A DNA stretch of 64,000 bases from Cucumis sativus (lineage: Eukaryota > Streptophyta > Magnoliopsida > Cucurbitales > Cucurbitaceae): contig NW_022279582.1 of assembly GCF_000004075.3 (NCBI RefSeq), positions 1 to 64,000 on the forward strand. The letters are read 5' to 3'. This document shows, in pieces, positions 36,520-49,393 of the stretch. Under the pieces are notes generated by a model that did not search any database, was not told where the DNA came from, and was given only the letters and a program-made list of their open reading frames with translations. Position 1 is the first letter of the stretch. Each line of letters begins with the position of its first letter. A program made the translations under genes and the position numbers.

Positions 36520-37848
36520 GTGCACACACATATGCACACACGCACACATGCACACGCATACACAAACACACACACATGTGCACACTCACACTCACACCCA
36601 TCCTCACGACCACATGCGCACTCACACACGCACACCCACCCACACGGGTACACACGCACTCGCACACGCACACGCACACACCCACACACGAACACACGCA
36701 TGAGCGCATGCACACATCCACATACACATGCACGCAAACACGCACGTCCACCCATACGGGCACATGCGCACTCACACACACGCACCCACCTACACGGGCA
36801 CACGCGCACTCGCACATGCGCGTACAAGCACACGTACACGCACAAATACGCATGCACACACGCACACGTACATGCACATGCACACACACGAACACATACG
36901 CACGCACACGTGCACACACATGCACTCGCACACGCACACCCACCCGTACGAGCACACACGCACCGACACACATGCACGCACGCGCACCCACACGGGCGTA
37001 TGTGCACTCATACACACACAAGCACACGTACACCCACCCACATTGGCACACGTGCACTCGCACACGCACATGCATACACCCACACACACGCACGCCCATG
37101 CGCATGCACGCACATGAACACACGCATGAACGAACGCACGCACACACACACACACACATGTACGAACATACGCACACCCACCCACACAAACATATGTGCA
37201 CTTGCACACATGCACACACACACCCACACACATGCACGCATGCACATGCACACTCACCCACACGAACACATACGCACTCACACACATGAGCACACACACA
37301 CCCACACAGACACACGCGCACTTTCACACGCACACACAAGCACACACCGAACACACGCATGAACGCATGTCCACCCATACGGGCACATGCGCACTCACAC
37401 ACACCCACACCCACCTACACGGGCACATGCGCATGGACGCACACGAACACACGCATGAACGCACGTGCACACACACACTTGCACACACACACGCACACCC
37501 ACCCACACGGACACATGCACATTTGCACACATCCACACACACATGCACGCACGCGCACGCGCATCCACACGGGCACATGTGCAGTCACAGACACGCAAAC
37601 ACACACACCCACATGGGCACACCACACACAAGCATACGCACACACCCACACACACAAGCACATGCGCATGCACACGAAACACGCATGAACGCACGCACAC
37701 ATTCACACATGCATACACACATCACACACACATGCACACACGCACACACACATACGCACACGCACATCAATCCACACGGGCAAACGCGCACTCGCACATA
37801 TGCACACACACACGCACACACGCACACACGTACATGCACAAAGATGTG
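36520..37848 (+). repeat. CA/CG-rich alternating purine-pyrimidine array, 1.33 kb
   Basis: Built from ACACAC, ACGCAC, ATGCAC and CCACCCACACGGGCACA units, the latter recurring roughly every 60-140 bp (36622, 36738, 36788, 37040, 37378, 37410, 37500). Almost strictly alternating R-Y sequence, a form that favours Z-DNA. All six frames are long and open simply because the dinucleotides cannot make stop codons; these are not genes. Confidence 0.95.
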
Positions 37849-38179
37849 AAAATGAATTAAATTTAAAAACAATTACATTAATTGTGTTGAGAATGACTTT
37901 TAAACTATATCATTTAACTTAATAACATTAATTAAATTATAATTTCTATTAATATTGATTTAAGAGTGTCATTAGTGTAATTATATCAATATAATGCGAT
38001 CTTATCCAATTTTACAACAAAAAACAAGTCAAATATGGACTAGTAAATCCACACTCTTTGTCATAAGAGATATAATAACGTTTTTATGGGTCATTTTAAA
38101 AAATGACAAAACAACTTTTTCTTTTGAATTTTAGCAAATAACATTTTTTATCTGAAAAAGATACATCAACCCATAATAA

Positions 38180-40160
38180 CACTACAACAAATCTGGGTTG
38201 TAGTGTTAGGTGAAAAAAATGAAAAATTGTCTTTATTGTCGTTTTTGAAAGGTGGATCAACCGACATTAATGATAAGGATTTAATGTCGTTTTTAAATCG
38301 ACATTAATGATCAGCCAGTTTTATTTTTTTTTAATTTTTTGTATTTTGTAAAACCTGACATTAATGACCCCCCATTTTTAATTTCTTTTTAAAAAATTGT
38401 TAGGTTTTAAAACTAAAATTTTTCCTCTCTTTCTACTTTTCTCTTTCTTACTCTACTCTTTCCCTATCAATTTTTCTTTTCTTTCTCTCCAAGTTGGTTT
38501 CTAATTTTCTTCTCTTCTCAATCTGTGACCCTAGATCGCGAACGGCAACCAATCTTCATCGTGCTTCCACCGCAAAATCCTTGGGTTTCTTCATTTGATT
38601 GTTAACTTATGACTGCTAGGTAGCATTATTGATTATTAATTGTCTTATTTTTTTAAACGTGCAGCCTTATTCATACTATCTTTTGTTAGAAAAATGAAAG
38701 AAGAGAAGGCATAGAATGAGTGTTATGTGAAGCACAATATCTTCATAATGTGATGCGTTTTGGTTTTCGATTGAGATCAATCTTGGTAATTAATTGTTTT
38801 GAATTGTGTTTTATTTTATCTCTTTAGTAGTAAATGTTTTTGTTTTCTTTAGTTTAGTTTGAGTATTAGTCTTTTGATATATTTGTAGGTTGCATCTATT
38901 TATCCATATATTTATCTTTGATCAATACCTAGCCAATGGAGTCTCTTCTTTTTATGGGCTTCCTTATATTCCATGTTCTTTTACTATATATTTGAGATCT
39001 TCAGCTTCCATAAATGAAATAAATTAACTATTTTCATTTAAAAAGAAAAACGATCCAATAGGAGTTTGTAAGATTATTTATCATCTCCATTGTTTAACTT
39101 TCTCTATAAAAACAATGTTGCTATTGATGGGTAAATTTTACAATTAAGAGTAAGAAGCCTATAGACTAGCATTGCTAAATTGAACATTCAAAATTTGCTT
39201 TGAAGTAAGAGTCGAGGATGGTATAATTATTCTTTAGTTGTATTCCTCTTTTTCTTATAGATCTTTGAAGAACCAAATTAGGTTATTTTCTTCTTCTTAA
39301 TGAGTTGTTTGATCAAAGCTTATTTTCTTCTTTATTTTTGCAGCACTTTTGGGTTGCCATTTTCAATTGTCTTCTTTGTTGCTGCTACATTATTTACTCT
39401 ACTGAAACTTTGTGGTAATTTTTAATTTTCCACATTTAGATTGCAGTCTGTTTAGTTGATTTTAAATAGTATGTACTAATTTTGCAATTCTAGATTTAAT
39501 CTTCCCCAGGTTGTAAGTATATTTTGGTCTTAGATAGCCAGCCAAGCTAAGCTAAGTAGATGGAAGCAATTGTTGAAGTTGAAGATTGTGAAAGCGTTTA
39601 AGATTTCTTATTTAAGTCTTGTATTAGGATCTAGTTTCATGCATTATTATAGAATGTATATACAAACGCAATATTAAGATTTCATTTTCTATATACAAAT
39701 GTAAAAGAAAAATATTGTAGTTCCTAAAATAATATTAATTTTATTGATTTGTTGGTGTGAGAAAAAAATATTTATTTACACGTATCTAATGTCAGTTTAT
39801 AAAAAATGAACAATAATGCAATAATTATAATTTTTTTTTGTAAAAATAGATCAAAAACAAGACTTTAATGTCGGTTTTTAAAAACGATATCAAAGGCAAA
39901 CCGACACTAAAGGTCAACAATAGCACCATAAAAATGTCGGTTTTAAACCAACATCAATGACCATACCGACATTACTGATGCATTTGATATCGTTTTTAAA
40001 CTGACATCAAAGCAAAAACGACATTAAAGACCTTTAATAACGCTAGCATAGATGTCAGTTCCGAACTGGCACCAAAGATCATTAATGTCGTTCCGAACTG
40101 ACACCAAAGATCATTAATGTCGATTTTAAACCGATATTGAATGGCAAATTTCTTCTAGTG
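38180..40160 (+). mobile_element. Non-autonomous CACTA relative, 1.98 kb, TSD TAA, inserted in macrosatellite unit 1
   Basis: Left end CACTACAACAAAT (38180), right end ATTTCTTCTAGTG (40148-40160); flanked by TAA on both sides (38177-38179 and 40161-40163). The terminal ~300 bp at the right end closely matches, in reverse, the left end of the element at 27732 (shared GACATCTATGCTAGCGTTAT and the subterminal ATGTCGGTTTTAAACC motifs), and its left end matches that element's right end. No open frame of note and no transposase, so it must have been moved by a related element. Confidence 0.93.
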
Positions 40161-40457
40161 TAACCAAATTTATATAATTTGAGAATCAACATTTTAATAA
40201 TTTTATTCAATCTTACTAACTTCAAAATAACCAAATTGAATTTGAATTTCAAAATAACAAAATTATAATTTAATAGTATTTGAGAATCTCAACGATAGAT
40301 TTTGTATCAAAATAACCTTAATTGAATTTCAAAATTAAAAAATATCAACTTGTTCGATATCTTTATCTCAAAATAATATTAATGACTTGAATATCAAGAT
40401 AATTAAATTATTATTTTAAAATTGAAAGAAACTCAACATTAAGAAATATCAACTTGT

Positions 40458-40615
40458 TCGTATACAAGCACACGAGACACACATACACACGCACGCACGC
40501 ACACATAGACACACACACACGTGCACATGCGCACACACGGACACGCGCATACACATGCACACGCTAGCGTACACGCACACTCACCCACACGCACACGCGC
40601 ACGCACACATATGCA
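40458..40615 (+). repeat. CA-rich block of macrosatellite unit 2
   Basis: About 155 bp of ACAC/ACGC/ATGC dinucleotide mixture, the shortest of the five. Confidence 0.9.
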
Positions 40616-41363
40616 CAAAGATGTGTAAATAAATTAAGATTAAAAAACAATTACAATAATTATGTTTAGGAGTAAAAATCATGTTCATTTGACTTTAAAA
40701 CATTAATTAAATTATAATTTCTATCAATATTGGTTTAAGAGTGTCATTATTTCAATATAATGCGGTTTTATGCAATTTTACCAACAAAAAATAAGTCGAA
40801 TATGGACCTGTAGATCCACACTCTTTGTCCTAAGAAATGTTAATAACAACTTTTCTATGGGTTATTTTAAAAAATGGAAAAACTATTTTTTCTTTTGAAT
40901 TTTAGCAAATAACATTTTTTGCAGGTGCATGGTATTTTACAAAATATCCACCTTCTCCAACTGTAATTATTTAGTTTCTACGTTGTAATTAATTTATGTC
41001 ATTTATCAGCTTTTAATTAATTTTTACTTGAAAATATACATCAATCCATATTGCAACTTTTTTTTTAATATCTTGGGACTCAACTAATTGATTCAATATT
41101 TTAATAACTTTATTCAATCTTACTAATTTCAAAATAACCCAATTGAATTTGAATTTCAAAATAACCAAATTATTATTTTTCAGAATTTGAGAATCTCAAC
41201 ATAGATTTTGTATCAAAATAACCTTAATTGAATTCAAAATTAAAAAATATCAACTTGTTCGCTATTTTTATCTCAAAATAACATTAATGGCTTAAACATC
41301 AAGATAACGAAATTATTATTTTAAAATTGGAAGAATCTCATCACTAAAAAAGATCAACATGTT

Positions 41364-41527
41364 CGCACACGCACACACGCACGAACGCACACATACACAT
41401 GCACGCAAGCACACTCGCACACGCGCGCACGCACGCACTTTTGCATACACACACACATACATATGCACGCACACCCATCCACACTTACCTACACACACGA
41501 ACACACGCGCACACACACACATATGTA
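41364..41527 (+). repeat. CA-rich block of macrosatellite unit 3
   Basis: About 165 bp, includes ACGAACGCACACATACACAT-like units and a CGCGCGCAC core. Confidence 0.9.
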
Positions 41528-42301
41528 TAAAGATGTGTAAATGAATTAAAATTAAAAAATAATTAAATTAATTGTGTATAGAAAAACTTTTAAACCATAT
41601 TCATTTGACTTAATAACATTAATTAAATAACAATTTTTATCAATATTGGTTGAAAAGTGTCATTAGTGTAATTATTTCAATATAATGGAGTTTTATCCTA
41701 TTTTACCAACAAAAAAACAAGTCGAATATGGACCAGTAGATCCACACACTTTGTCATAAGAGATATAGCAACGTTTTTATGGGTCATTTTAAAAATGACA
41801 AAACTACTTTTCTTTTGAATTTTAGCAAATAGCATTCTATCACGTGCATGGAATTTTCTAAAATACCAAATATTCATCTTCTCCAACTGTAATTATTTTG
41901 TTTCTACTTTGTTATGCATTTATCAACTTTTAATTATTTTTTATCTGAAAAAGATACATAAACCTATATCATAAATTTTTTCTTAATATCTCGAGACTCA
42001 AGTAATTGATTCAAGATTTTCATAAATTTACTCAATCTTACAATTTTCAAAATAACCTACTGGAATTGAAATTTCAAAACAACCAAATTGAATTTCAAAA
42101 TAACAGAATTATTATTTTTCAAACTTTCAAAATGTCAGATAGATTTTGTATTAAAATAACCTAAATTGAATTTCAAAATTAAAAAATATCAACTTGTTCG
42201 CTATCTTTTATCTCAAAATAACATTAATGACTTGAATATCAAGATAATAAAATTATTATTTTAAAATTGAGAGAAACTCAACATTAAAATATATCAACTT
42301 G

Positions 42302-42648
42302 TTCACACACAAGCACACACGGACACGGGCAAACGCGCACACACGTACACACGCACGTATGAGCGCACACACACCCACACACCCACGCGCACAAGCACAT
42401 ACGCGTCCGCACACACACAGACAAACATAAGCACACACACAGACACACACACACGTGTGCACATCAGCACACAAACAGGAATGCACACACACATACACAC
42501 ACCCACCCACATGCACAAATGTGCACAAACGTACACCTGCATGCACACACACTCGCACGCATACACACACGCACGAACGCACACTCACACCACACGCATA
42601 CCCACACACCCACACGCACGCACATACACACACGCACAAATGCACAAA
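42302..42648 (+). repeat. CA-rich block of macrosatellite unit 4
   Basis: About 345 bp of the same dinucleotide mixture; includes CACACACCCACCCACATGCA-like pieces. Confidence 0.9.
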
Positions 42649-43433
42649 ACTGCGTAAATGAATTAAAGATAAGAAAAAATTACATTACTTGTGTTTAAAA
42701 AGACTTTTAAACCATGTTCATTTGACTTAATAACATTAATTAAATTATAATTTTTATCAATATTGGTTGAAAAGTGTCATTAGTGTGATTATTTCAATAT
42801 AATGCGATTTTATCCAATTTTACAAAAAAAAAAAAAAACAAGTCGAATATGGACTAGTAGATTCACACTATTCATAAGAGATATAACAACGTTTTTATGG
42901 GTCAATTTAAAAAATGCCAAAACTATTTTTTAAAAAAATTTTATCATATAGCCTTATTGCACGTGCATGGTAATTTATAAAATATCAAAATATCCACTTT
43001 CTTCAACTGTAATTATTCCGTTTCTACGTTGTAATATATTTATGTTATGCATTTATCAGCTTTTAATTATTTTTTACCTGAAAAAGATACATCAACCATG
43101 TCATAACTTTTCTCTTAATATCTCGAGACTCAACTAATTGGTTCAAGTTTTTATAACTTTATACAATCTTACTATTTTCAAAATAACCTAATTGAATTTG
43201 AATTTTAAAATAACCAAATTGAATTTCAAAATAACAAAATTATTATTTTCAGAATTCTAAAATCGCAACGATAGATTTTGTATTGAATAATCTTAATTGA
43301 ATTTCAAAACTAAAAAGTATCAACTTGTTCACCATCTTTATCTCAAAATAACATTAATAGTTTGAATATAAAGATAACTAAATTATTATTTTTAAAACTA
43401 GGAGAAAGTCTACATTAAAAAATATCAACTTGT

Positions 43434-43652
43434 TTGCACACAAGCACATGTGCACACCCACCCACACATGCACACGCACAAAATGTGCATACACGCAAAC
43501 ATGTACGCACACATGTGCACACACACGTACGCACGTGTACACACACGTACACACGCGACAGCACACACACGAACATACGCACAAACGCACACACATACAC
43601 GCACATGCGCATGCGCACGCACCCACACAAACTCACACACGCACAAAGATGT
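43434..43652 (+). repeat. CA-rich block of macrosatellite unit 5
   Basis: About 220 bp; richer in ATGTGCACAC and ACGTACAC steps than the others. Confidence 0.9.
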
Positions 43653-45715
43653 GTAAATGAATTAAAATTAAAAACAATTACACTAATTGTGTTTATAAAG
43701 ACTTTTAAACCATTTATTTGACTTAAGAACATTAATTAAATTATAATTTCTATCACTATTGGTTTTAAAATGTCATTAGTGTATTTATTTCAATATAATG
43801 CGGTCTTATCCAATTTTACCAACAAAAAAACAAGTCGAATATGGACTAGTAGATTCACACTCTTTGTCATAAGAGATATAACAACATTTTTATGGATCAT
43901 TTTGAAAAATGACAAACTACTTTTTCTTTTGAATTTTAGCAAATAGTATTTTTTGCACGTGCACGGTATTTTATAAAATACCAAAATATCCACATTCTTC
44001 AACTGTAATTATTTTGTTTCTACGTTGTAATTAATTTATGTTGTGTATTTATCAGCTTTTAATTATTTTTTACTTGAAAAAGATACATCAATCCATATTG
44101 CCACATCAATCCATACCAAAACGTTCCTAAGAAAGGATCATCTCACCCATAACTTTAAATTCTTCAAACACAATGCAATTAACTTAAAGCAGAACAAAAC
44201 AAAACAAGAAATCTAACCAACAATAACAAAAAAATAAACCTTAAGCCTTGATCCTTGCAGTCCATTGGGGTTCAGAACGCGGACATGATCGAGAACAATC
44301 GATTCGAGCTGCAGGTTTCAACATCGACAAAGAATTTCCAAGTAAATGAAAATTTTGGAAATGGGTAGTGAAGAAAAATAAGGTTGAGAGGATTTTGTTT
44401 GGTGAGTGGGAAAAACTCTAGCCAGTGGAAAGAGAAGGGAAGAAATGGGGTTTAGTTTACACAGATTTTTCTTAATGATTGTTGGAAGAACAAAGAGATT
44501 GTGAGAAGGTTTAACGGCAACGACAATGGCAGAATGTTAAATCCCCAAAAGACTAAATGGCCAATTGAGAGGAAGAAGGAAGAAAGAAATTCTCTTTCAA
44601 GCTAGGGAAAAGACAGAGGAATGGGAATTGAATTGTACGTTTGGTATGGCTATATGCAATTTTCTTGCTTCTTTATGGATATGTTGTACAAAGAGTAGAA
44701 TGACATGGTTCACTTTGTTTCTCTCTTTACAAAGTAACCAATGACTTAAAAGAAAGACATTGAACAACAAATGACCAATAGAAAACAATATACTCAAGAA
44801 ACAATAAAAAAAATGCAGAAATTAAAAATGAAATTGGAAGTAGGAAAAAAATGGAAGGAAGAAAAATACCCCAAAAGTTCTAAATGCAATATGATCATAA
44901 CAAACATGTCTCACTGTGAACAAATCGAACAAGCTCTATAACGAATTTTGTAGTGGGATTCCGACTCATAGAAGCCGGCTCCAGGCTTGCACAACGAATG
45001 ACCAATACAAAATAAGATCCAGTAAAAAGAAAGGCCCAACTAAAGTGAAATTAGAAGACACACACGTCCTATATTAAGGTAGAGTCAAGGTAATTTAGAA
45101 AAATTCATTACCGGACAACTACCTCAAAATTACCCGAACTTATAAACTATACAATTATTTTTTCCTGATGTTCCAAAACACTTGCCAACTGAAATTTTCT
45201 TTTGACAAATATGCAATGGGTTTCTTGAAATTGAATGCTCAATCCAGAAATTGAAAATGAAATTGGAAGTAGAAAAAAAATGGAAGGAAGAAAAATACCC
45301 CAACAGTTATAAATGCAATGTGAACATAACAAGTTGTTCATCATGAACAAATTGAACAATCCCCAAAACAGATTTTGCAATGGGATTCTGACTCCAATAA
45401 ATTGCATCCATGTTGACCAAAACTTTCCGAACAAAGGATTCAGCTTCCCATCAACATGCATCACAAACCTATAACTTTAAATTCTTCAAAAACAATGGAA
45501 TTAAATCAAGGCAAAAAAAAACACAACAAGAATTCTAACCAACGATAACAAAAAAATCCACCTTAACCCTTAATCATTGTCGTCCAATGGGAGGTTCAAC
45601 ATTGGACATGATTGAGAACTATTGGTTCCCAGCCGCAAGTTTCGGCATCGACAAAGATTCTCGAGGGAAATGAAGATTTTGGAAATTGGTAGTGAAGAAA
45701 AATAAGGTTGAAAGA

Positions 45716-45857
45716 ATTTTGTTTGGGGAGTTGACAAAATTGTAAACCGAACCCCATGTGTTTCATTTTTCTCCTCATCGGCCAGAATTTTGTCAACTCC
45801 CCAAACAAAATCCTGGCCGATGAGGAGAAAAATGAAACACATGGGGTTCGTTTACAA
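45716..45857. repeat. Interleaved inverted repeats (A-B-A'-B'), cruciform-prone
   Basis: A (25 bp, 45716-45740) and A' (45787-45811) are exact reverse complements; B (45741-45785) and B' (45812-45857) are reverse complements apart from a one-base indel. Sister units at 44393 and 46489 have only A followed by B', so B-A' is an inserted inverted copy of A-B'. Confidence 0.95.
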
Positions 45858-47786
45858 TGATTTTTCTTAATGATTGTTGGAAGAACAAAGAGATTTAAGG
45901 GTAACAAAAAGAATGGAAGAATGTTAAATCCCAAAGACTAAATGGCCAATTGAATGCTTAAGGAAGTTTGATTTGCCTGTTTTAGCAGTTTTCTTGCTTT
46001 TTTATGTAAATGTTGTAGAAAGAGTAGAACAAGGACATAATTCACTTTTTTTTCTCTTTACAAAGTAACCAATGACTTAAAAGAAAGACATTGCACACTA
46101 AATGCCCATTAGAAAACAATATACATCGAAAAGAATAAAAAATATGCAAAAAACGGATTTTGAGTAGAATTCCGTCTCAGATTTGCAGTCTCCAGGTTTT
46201 CCAAAACGTTCCTAAGAAAGAATCAGCACAACCCACAACTTTAAATTCTTCAAAAACAATGAAATTAACTCAAAGCAGAAAAAAAAAGATAAAAACTCTA
46301 CCCAATGATAACAAAAAAATAAACCTTAACCTTTGATCCTTGCAATCCATTTAGGGGTTCAACACTAGACTTGATCGAGAACAATCAGCTCCCAGCCGCA
46401 GGTTTCTGCATGGACGATGATTTTTCGAGGAGGGAAATCAAATTTTTGGAAATGGGTAGTAAAGAAAAATAAGGTTGAAAAGATTTTGTTTGGAGAGTGG
46501 GCAAAATTCTAGCTGGTGAGGAGAAAAGAAAAGACATGGGGTTCAGATTCGAGGGATTTTTCTTAATGATTGTTGGAAGAACAAAGAGATTGTGAGGAGA
46601 TTTAAGGGTATCGCCACGAATGGCAAAATGTTAAATCACAAAAGACTATTGTTTTCTTGCTTCTTTATGGAAATGTTGTAGAAAGAGTAGAACGATGACA
46701 TGGTTCACTTTGTTTTTCTATTTACAAAATAACCATTGACTTAAAAGGAAAGAATTTGCACCACAAATGACCATTAGAAAACAATATACATAAGAAAGAA
46801 TAAAAAATACGCAGAAATTGAAAATGAAATTGAAAGTTGAAAATAAATGGAAGGAAGAAAAATACTCCAAAAGTTCCAAATGCATTACGATCAAGAGAAA
46901 TTTGTATCAACATGAACTGATCAAATAAGCTCCAAAATGATTTTGCAGTGGGATTCCGACTCAGATAAGCAATCTCCAGTCTTGCCAAAACGTTCCTAAC
47001 AAAGGATCATCACACCCATAACTTTAAATTCTTAAAAAACAATGGAATTGACTCAAAGCAGAACAAAATGAAAGAAGAACTCTAACCAACGATAAGAAGA
47101 AATAAACCTTCACCCTTGATCCTTCCAATCCATTTGCGGGTTCAGCACTGGACATGATCGAAAACAATCAGTTTCCAGTTGCAGGTTTAGGCATGGACGA
47201 ATATCTTCCAAGAAGGGAAACAAATTTTAGCGAAGTTTGATCTACCTGTTAGCAGTGTTCTTGTTTTTGTACGGAAATGTTGTAGAAAGAGTAGAACGAT
47301 GAAATAAATCACTTTGTTTTTCTCTTTACAAAGTAACCAATGACTTAAGAAGAAGACATTACACAACAAATGACCAATAGAAAATGATACGCAATGGAAA
47401 AGAATAAAAAAGAAAACAATATGCATTTTTGTGTTCAAATTCTTGGTCAAATCGCAATTCAGAAATGAAATTTGGTTCATTATCGACGATAATATGTGAA
47501 CTAAATAACATAAGTTTCAGAGTCATGGGAAATAATAGCCTTGCTAATTGCTCAAACTCTGAATGTGAAGGCTTTTCCCATGTGAAGGAACCCAAAGAAC
47601 CAGCCAAAGCAGCATGCTTCTTCCCAATGCAAGAACATTCAGTGTATCTTCTGATTATGTCTTGAATGCAGTAGGAAAAATGATATGAAGTTGTAATTCA
47701 AGCTAAGGTTTTTTGCATAAACCAAAAACTTAGATGGATAAAACACAAAATGCATCCTGTTCCTACCTTATGCCTACTACATTGCT

Positions 47787-49148
47787 AACAATACACTTAC
47801 TGCACTCTCATAGAAGGAGCCAGAAATGTTCTTGATGATCTGTTAAAATCTTTTGATGAAAATGTAATTAGTGCAAAGAGCGTTGATGATTCTAAAACAG
47901 AGGCACCTCATGCTAACTCGGATGTGCAATGCATCTCTGAAGATGAAAAAGTAAATGAAGTTTCGAAAGATGATGATTCTGTGGAGATTTCTGCTGAGGA
48001 AATCAATGAATCTGACAAATCTTCTCTGCCTACTGAAGACTTGGATGTTACTGAAGTTCACAAATCGAGCATTGCAGAAGAATTTGGTATGGAATTTGAA
48101 TCTCAACAAAATGAGTCTACCTGTGAATTGGAACATAAAATTGAAGAAGATGTTGAAGAAGAAAACACACGTGAATAACTCTGCTGAAGAACTGTCTCTT
48201 CCCCACGAAAATGTGGAAGAAGAAACTGAAGTTGATGGAGATGATGCCTTGAGCAGTGATGAAGAATCTTTGGAAGTGAAAGACGATCAAGATGAAAATG
48301 ATCAGATCCCACAACCGAAAATGTAGCATCAGATGCTGACATTGAAGGAGACAAGAAGGAAACAAAAATGGAGAAAAGTTCTGTTCAAGCTGAAGAAGAT
48401 GATACAATTATCAATAAGTCCACAGAGGAGTTCCTTGAGAATGTTTCTGATGATTTGGTTGATGTCAAGATCCAATGGAAAATGGAAGAAAAAACTCTTC
48501 CTAAAGACATAATTGTCGAAGCTATCGACTCACAACCAGAAATCCCAAATGCCATTGTTCAATGTGAGGAAGCTTTGGTGGAAATCACTATCACATCCTC
48601 CAACAACAATGCAGTTCAATCATTGGCAAACCAATTCCCTAGGCCAACAATAGAAGCCAAATCTCCCGTTGAAGAACAAACCATTAGTTTGCTAATGGAC
48701 AACCCAGATGCTGAGGAAGAAGAAGCTGAAAAAGAACAGAACAAAGCAAAGTTCATTCAGTTAGTGGTGAAGAATGATAATACTAGCCTAAGGTAGCTGA
48801 GGAAGTTGTTCAAGGAAAAACTCCAACTTAACCATAAGAAGATGGAAAAATATAACATCAACACAAAAGTTGTTGGAGGTGGCGTGAAAGTGAGAACTGC
48901 TTTACAACCAGTGCCGGAAAACAGAATGACCGTGCATTAAAAGTCTAGAAAGAGAGAGCATTGTGCATGGTTCAAATTGTGGTTTGCCTCACGTTATTGA
49001 TTTTGTGTTTGTTTTATTCTTTCCATGATGTATTTTGAGAGGAGGGAAAAATGAGGTAAATGATTAATTTGTCTGAATTTTTTTCATCAGTTCAATAATA
49101 AAAATGCTAGTAGTTTGTCTTTTAAAAAAAAACAATACACTTACTGCA
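47787..49148 (+). pseudogene. Processed retrocopy of an acidic, Glu-rich protein gene, flanked by an 18-bp target duplication
   Basis: The insert (47805-49130) is bounded by direct repeats AACAATACACTTACTGCA at 47787-47804 and 49131-49148. It ends in a short A tract (about 49124-49132) preceded by an AATAAA signal at 49097, and no intron is visible across more than 1 kb of coding-like sequence. The protein is strongly acidic and low-complexity (ENVISAKSVDDSKTEAPHAN, VEISAEEINESDK, EEETEVDGDDALSSDEES), with a basic C-terminal motif LRKLFKEKLQLNHKKMEK then RTALQPVPENRMT. Frames shift near 48170 and 48310, and TAG at 48794 replaces a codon in SLR(x)LRKLFKE. I do not recognise the parent gene. 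The start is 5'-truncated. Inferred: made by L1-type reverse transcription of an mRNA. Confidence 0.85.
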
Positions 49149-49393
49149 GCACCAAGATACAGGTTGTAGCCAAATTTCAGGAAAAAAATATATTCAGATT
49201 TTTGCATATCGAGAATTTGGTGAAACGCACCTTGAGTTTATTTACTCAACTAATCCACGAGAATTTGTGATATGAACACTCTTGGCAGAGGTCCATTGAC
49301 TCCATCACCATCATCAGCAGCATTAGAAATGGAGGGAGGTGAAAACCAAAACGCTTTCAACTTTTTGGCTGGGAATGATAATTCTTCTTTTTG

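Larger units (their letters stand above)
36516..44105. repeat. Macrosatellite: five tandem units, each with a CA/CG-rich block plus AT-rich flank
   Basis: Units can be anchored at a TATCAACTTGTTCGCACAC-like boundary: unit 1 from 36516 (interrupted by a transposon), unit 2 from 40449, unit 3 from 41351, unit 4 from 42291, unit 5 from 43424 to about 44105 (partial). Unit lengths 2-4 are about 902, 940 and 1133 bp; unit 1 is about 1.95 kb without the insertion. The AT-rich flank repeats AAGATGTGTAAATGAATTAA, GTCGAATATGGACTAGTAGA, CACACTCTTTGTCATAAGAG, TTTTGAATTTTAGCAAATA and TTTTGTATCAAAATAACCTT in every unit. Length variation comes mostly from the CA-rich block. Confidence 0.9.

Noticed and set aside
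36357-37872. Very long open frames (up to 316 codons, Cys/Val- or His/Thr-rich) over the CA-rich array on both strands
   Set aside because: Alternating CA/CG/TG dinucleotides rarely make stop codons in any frame, so every frame is long. No start context, domain or codon bias supports a protein.
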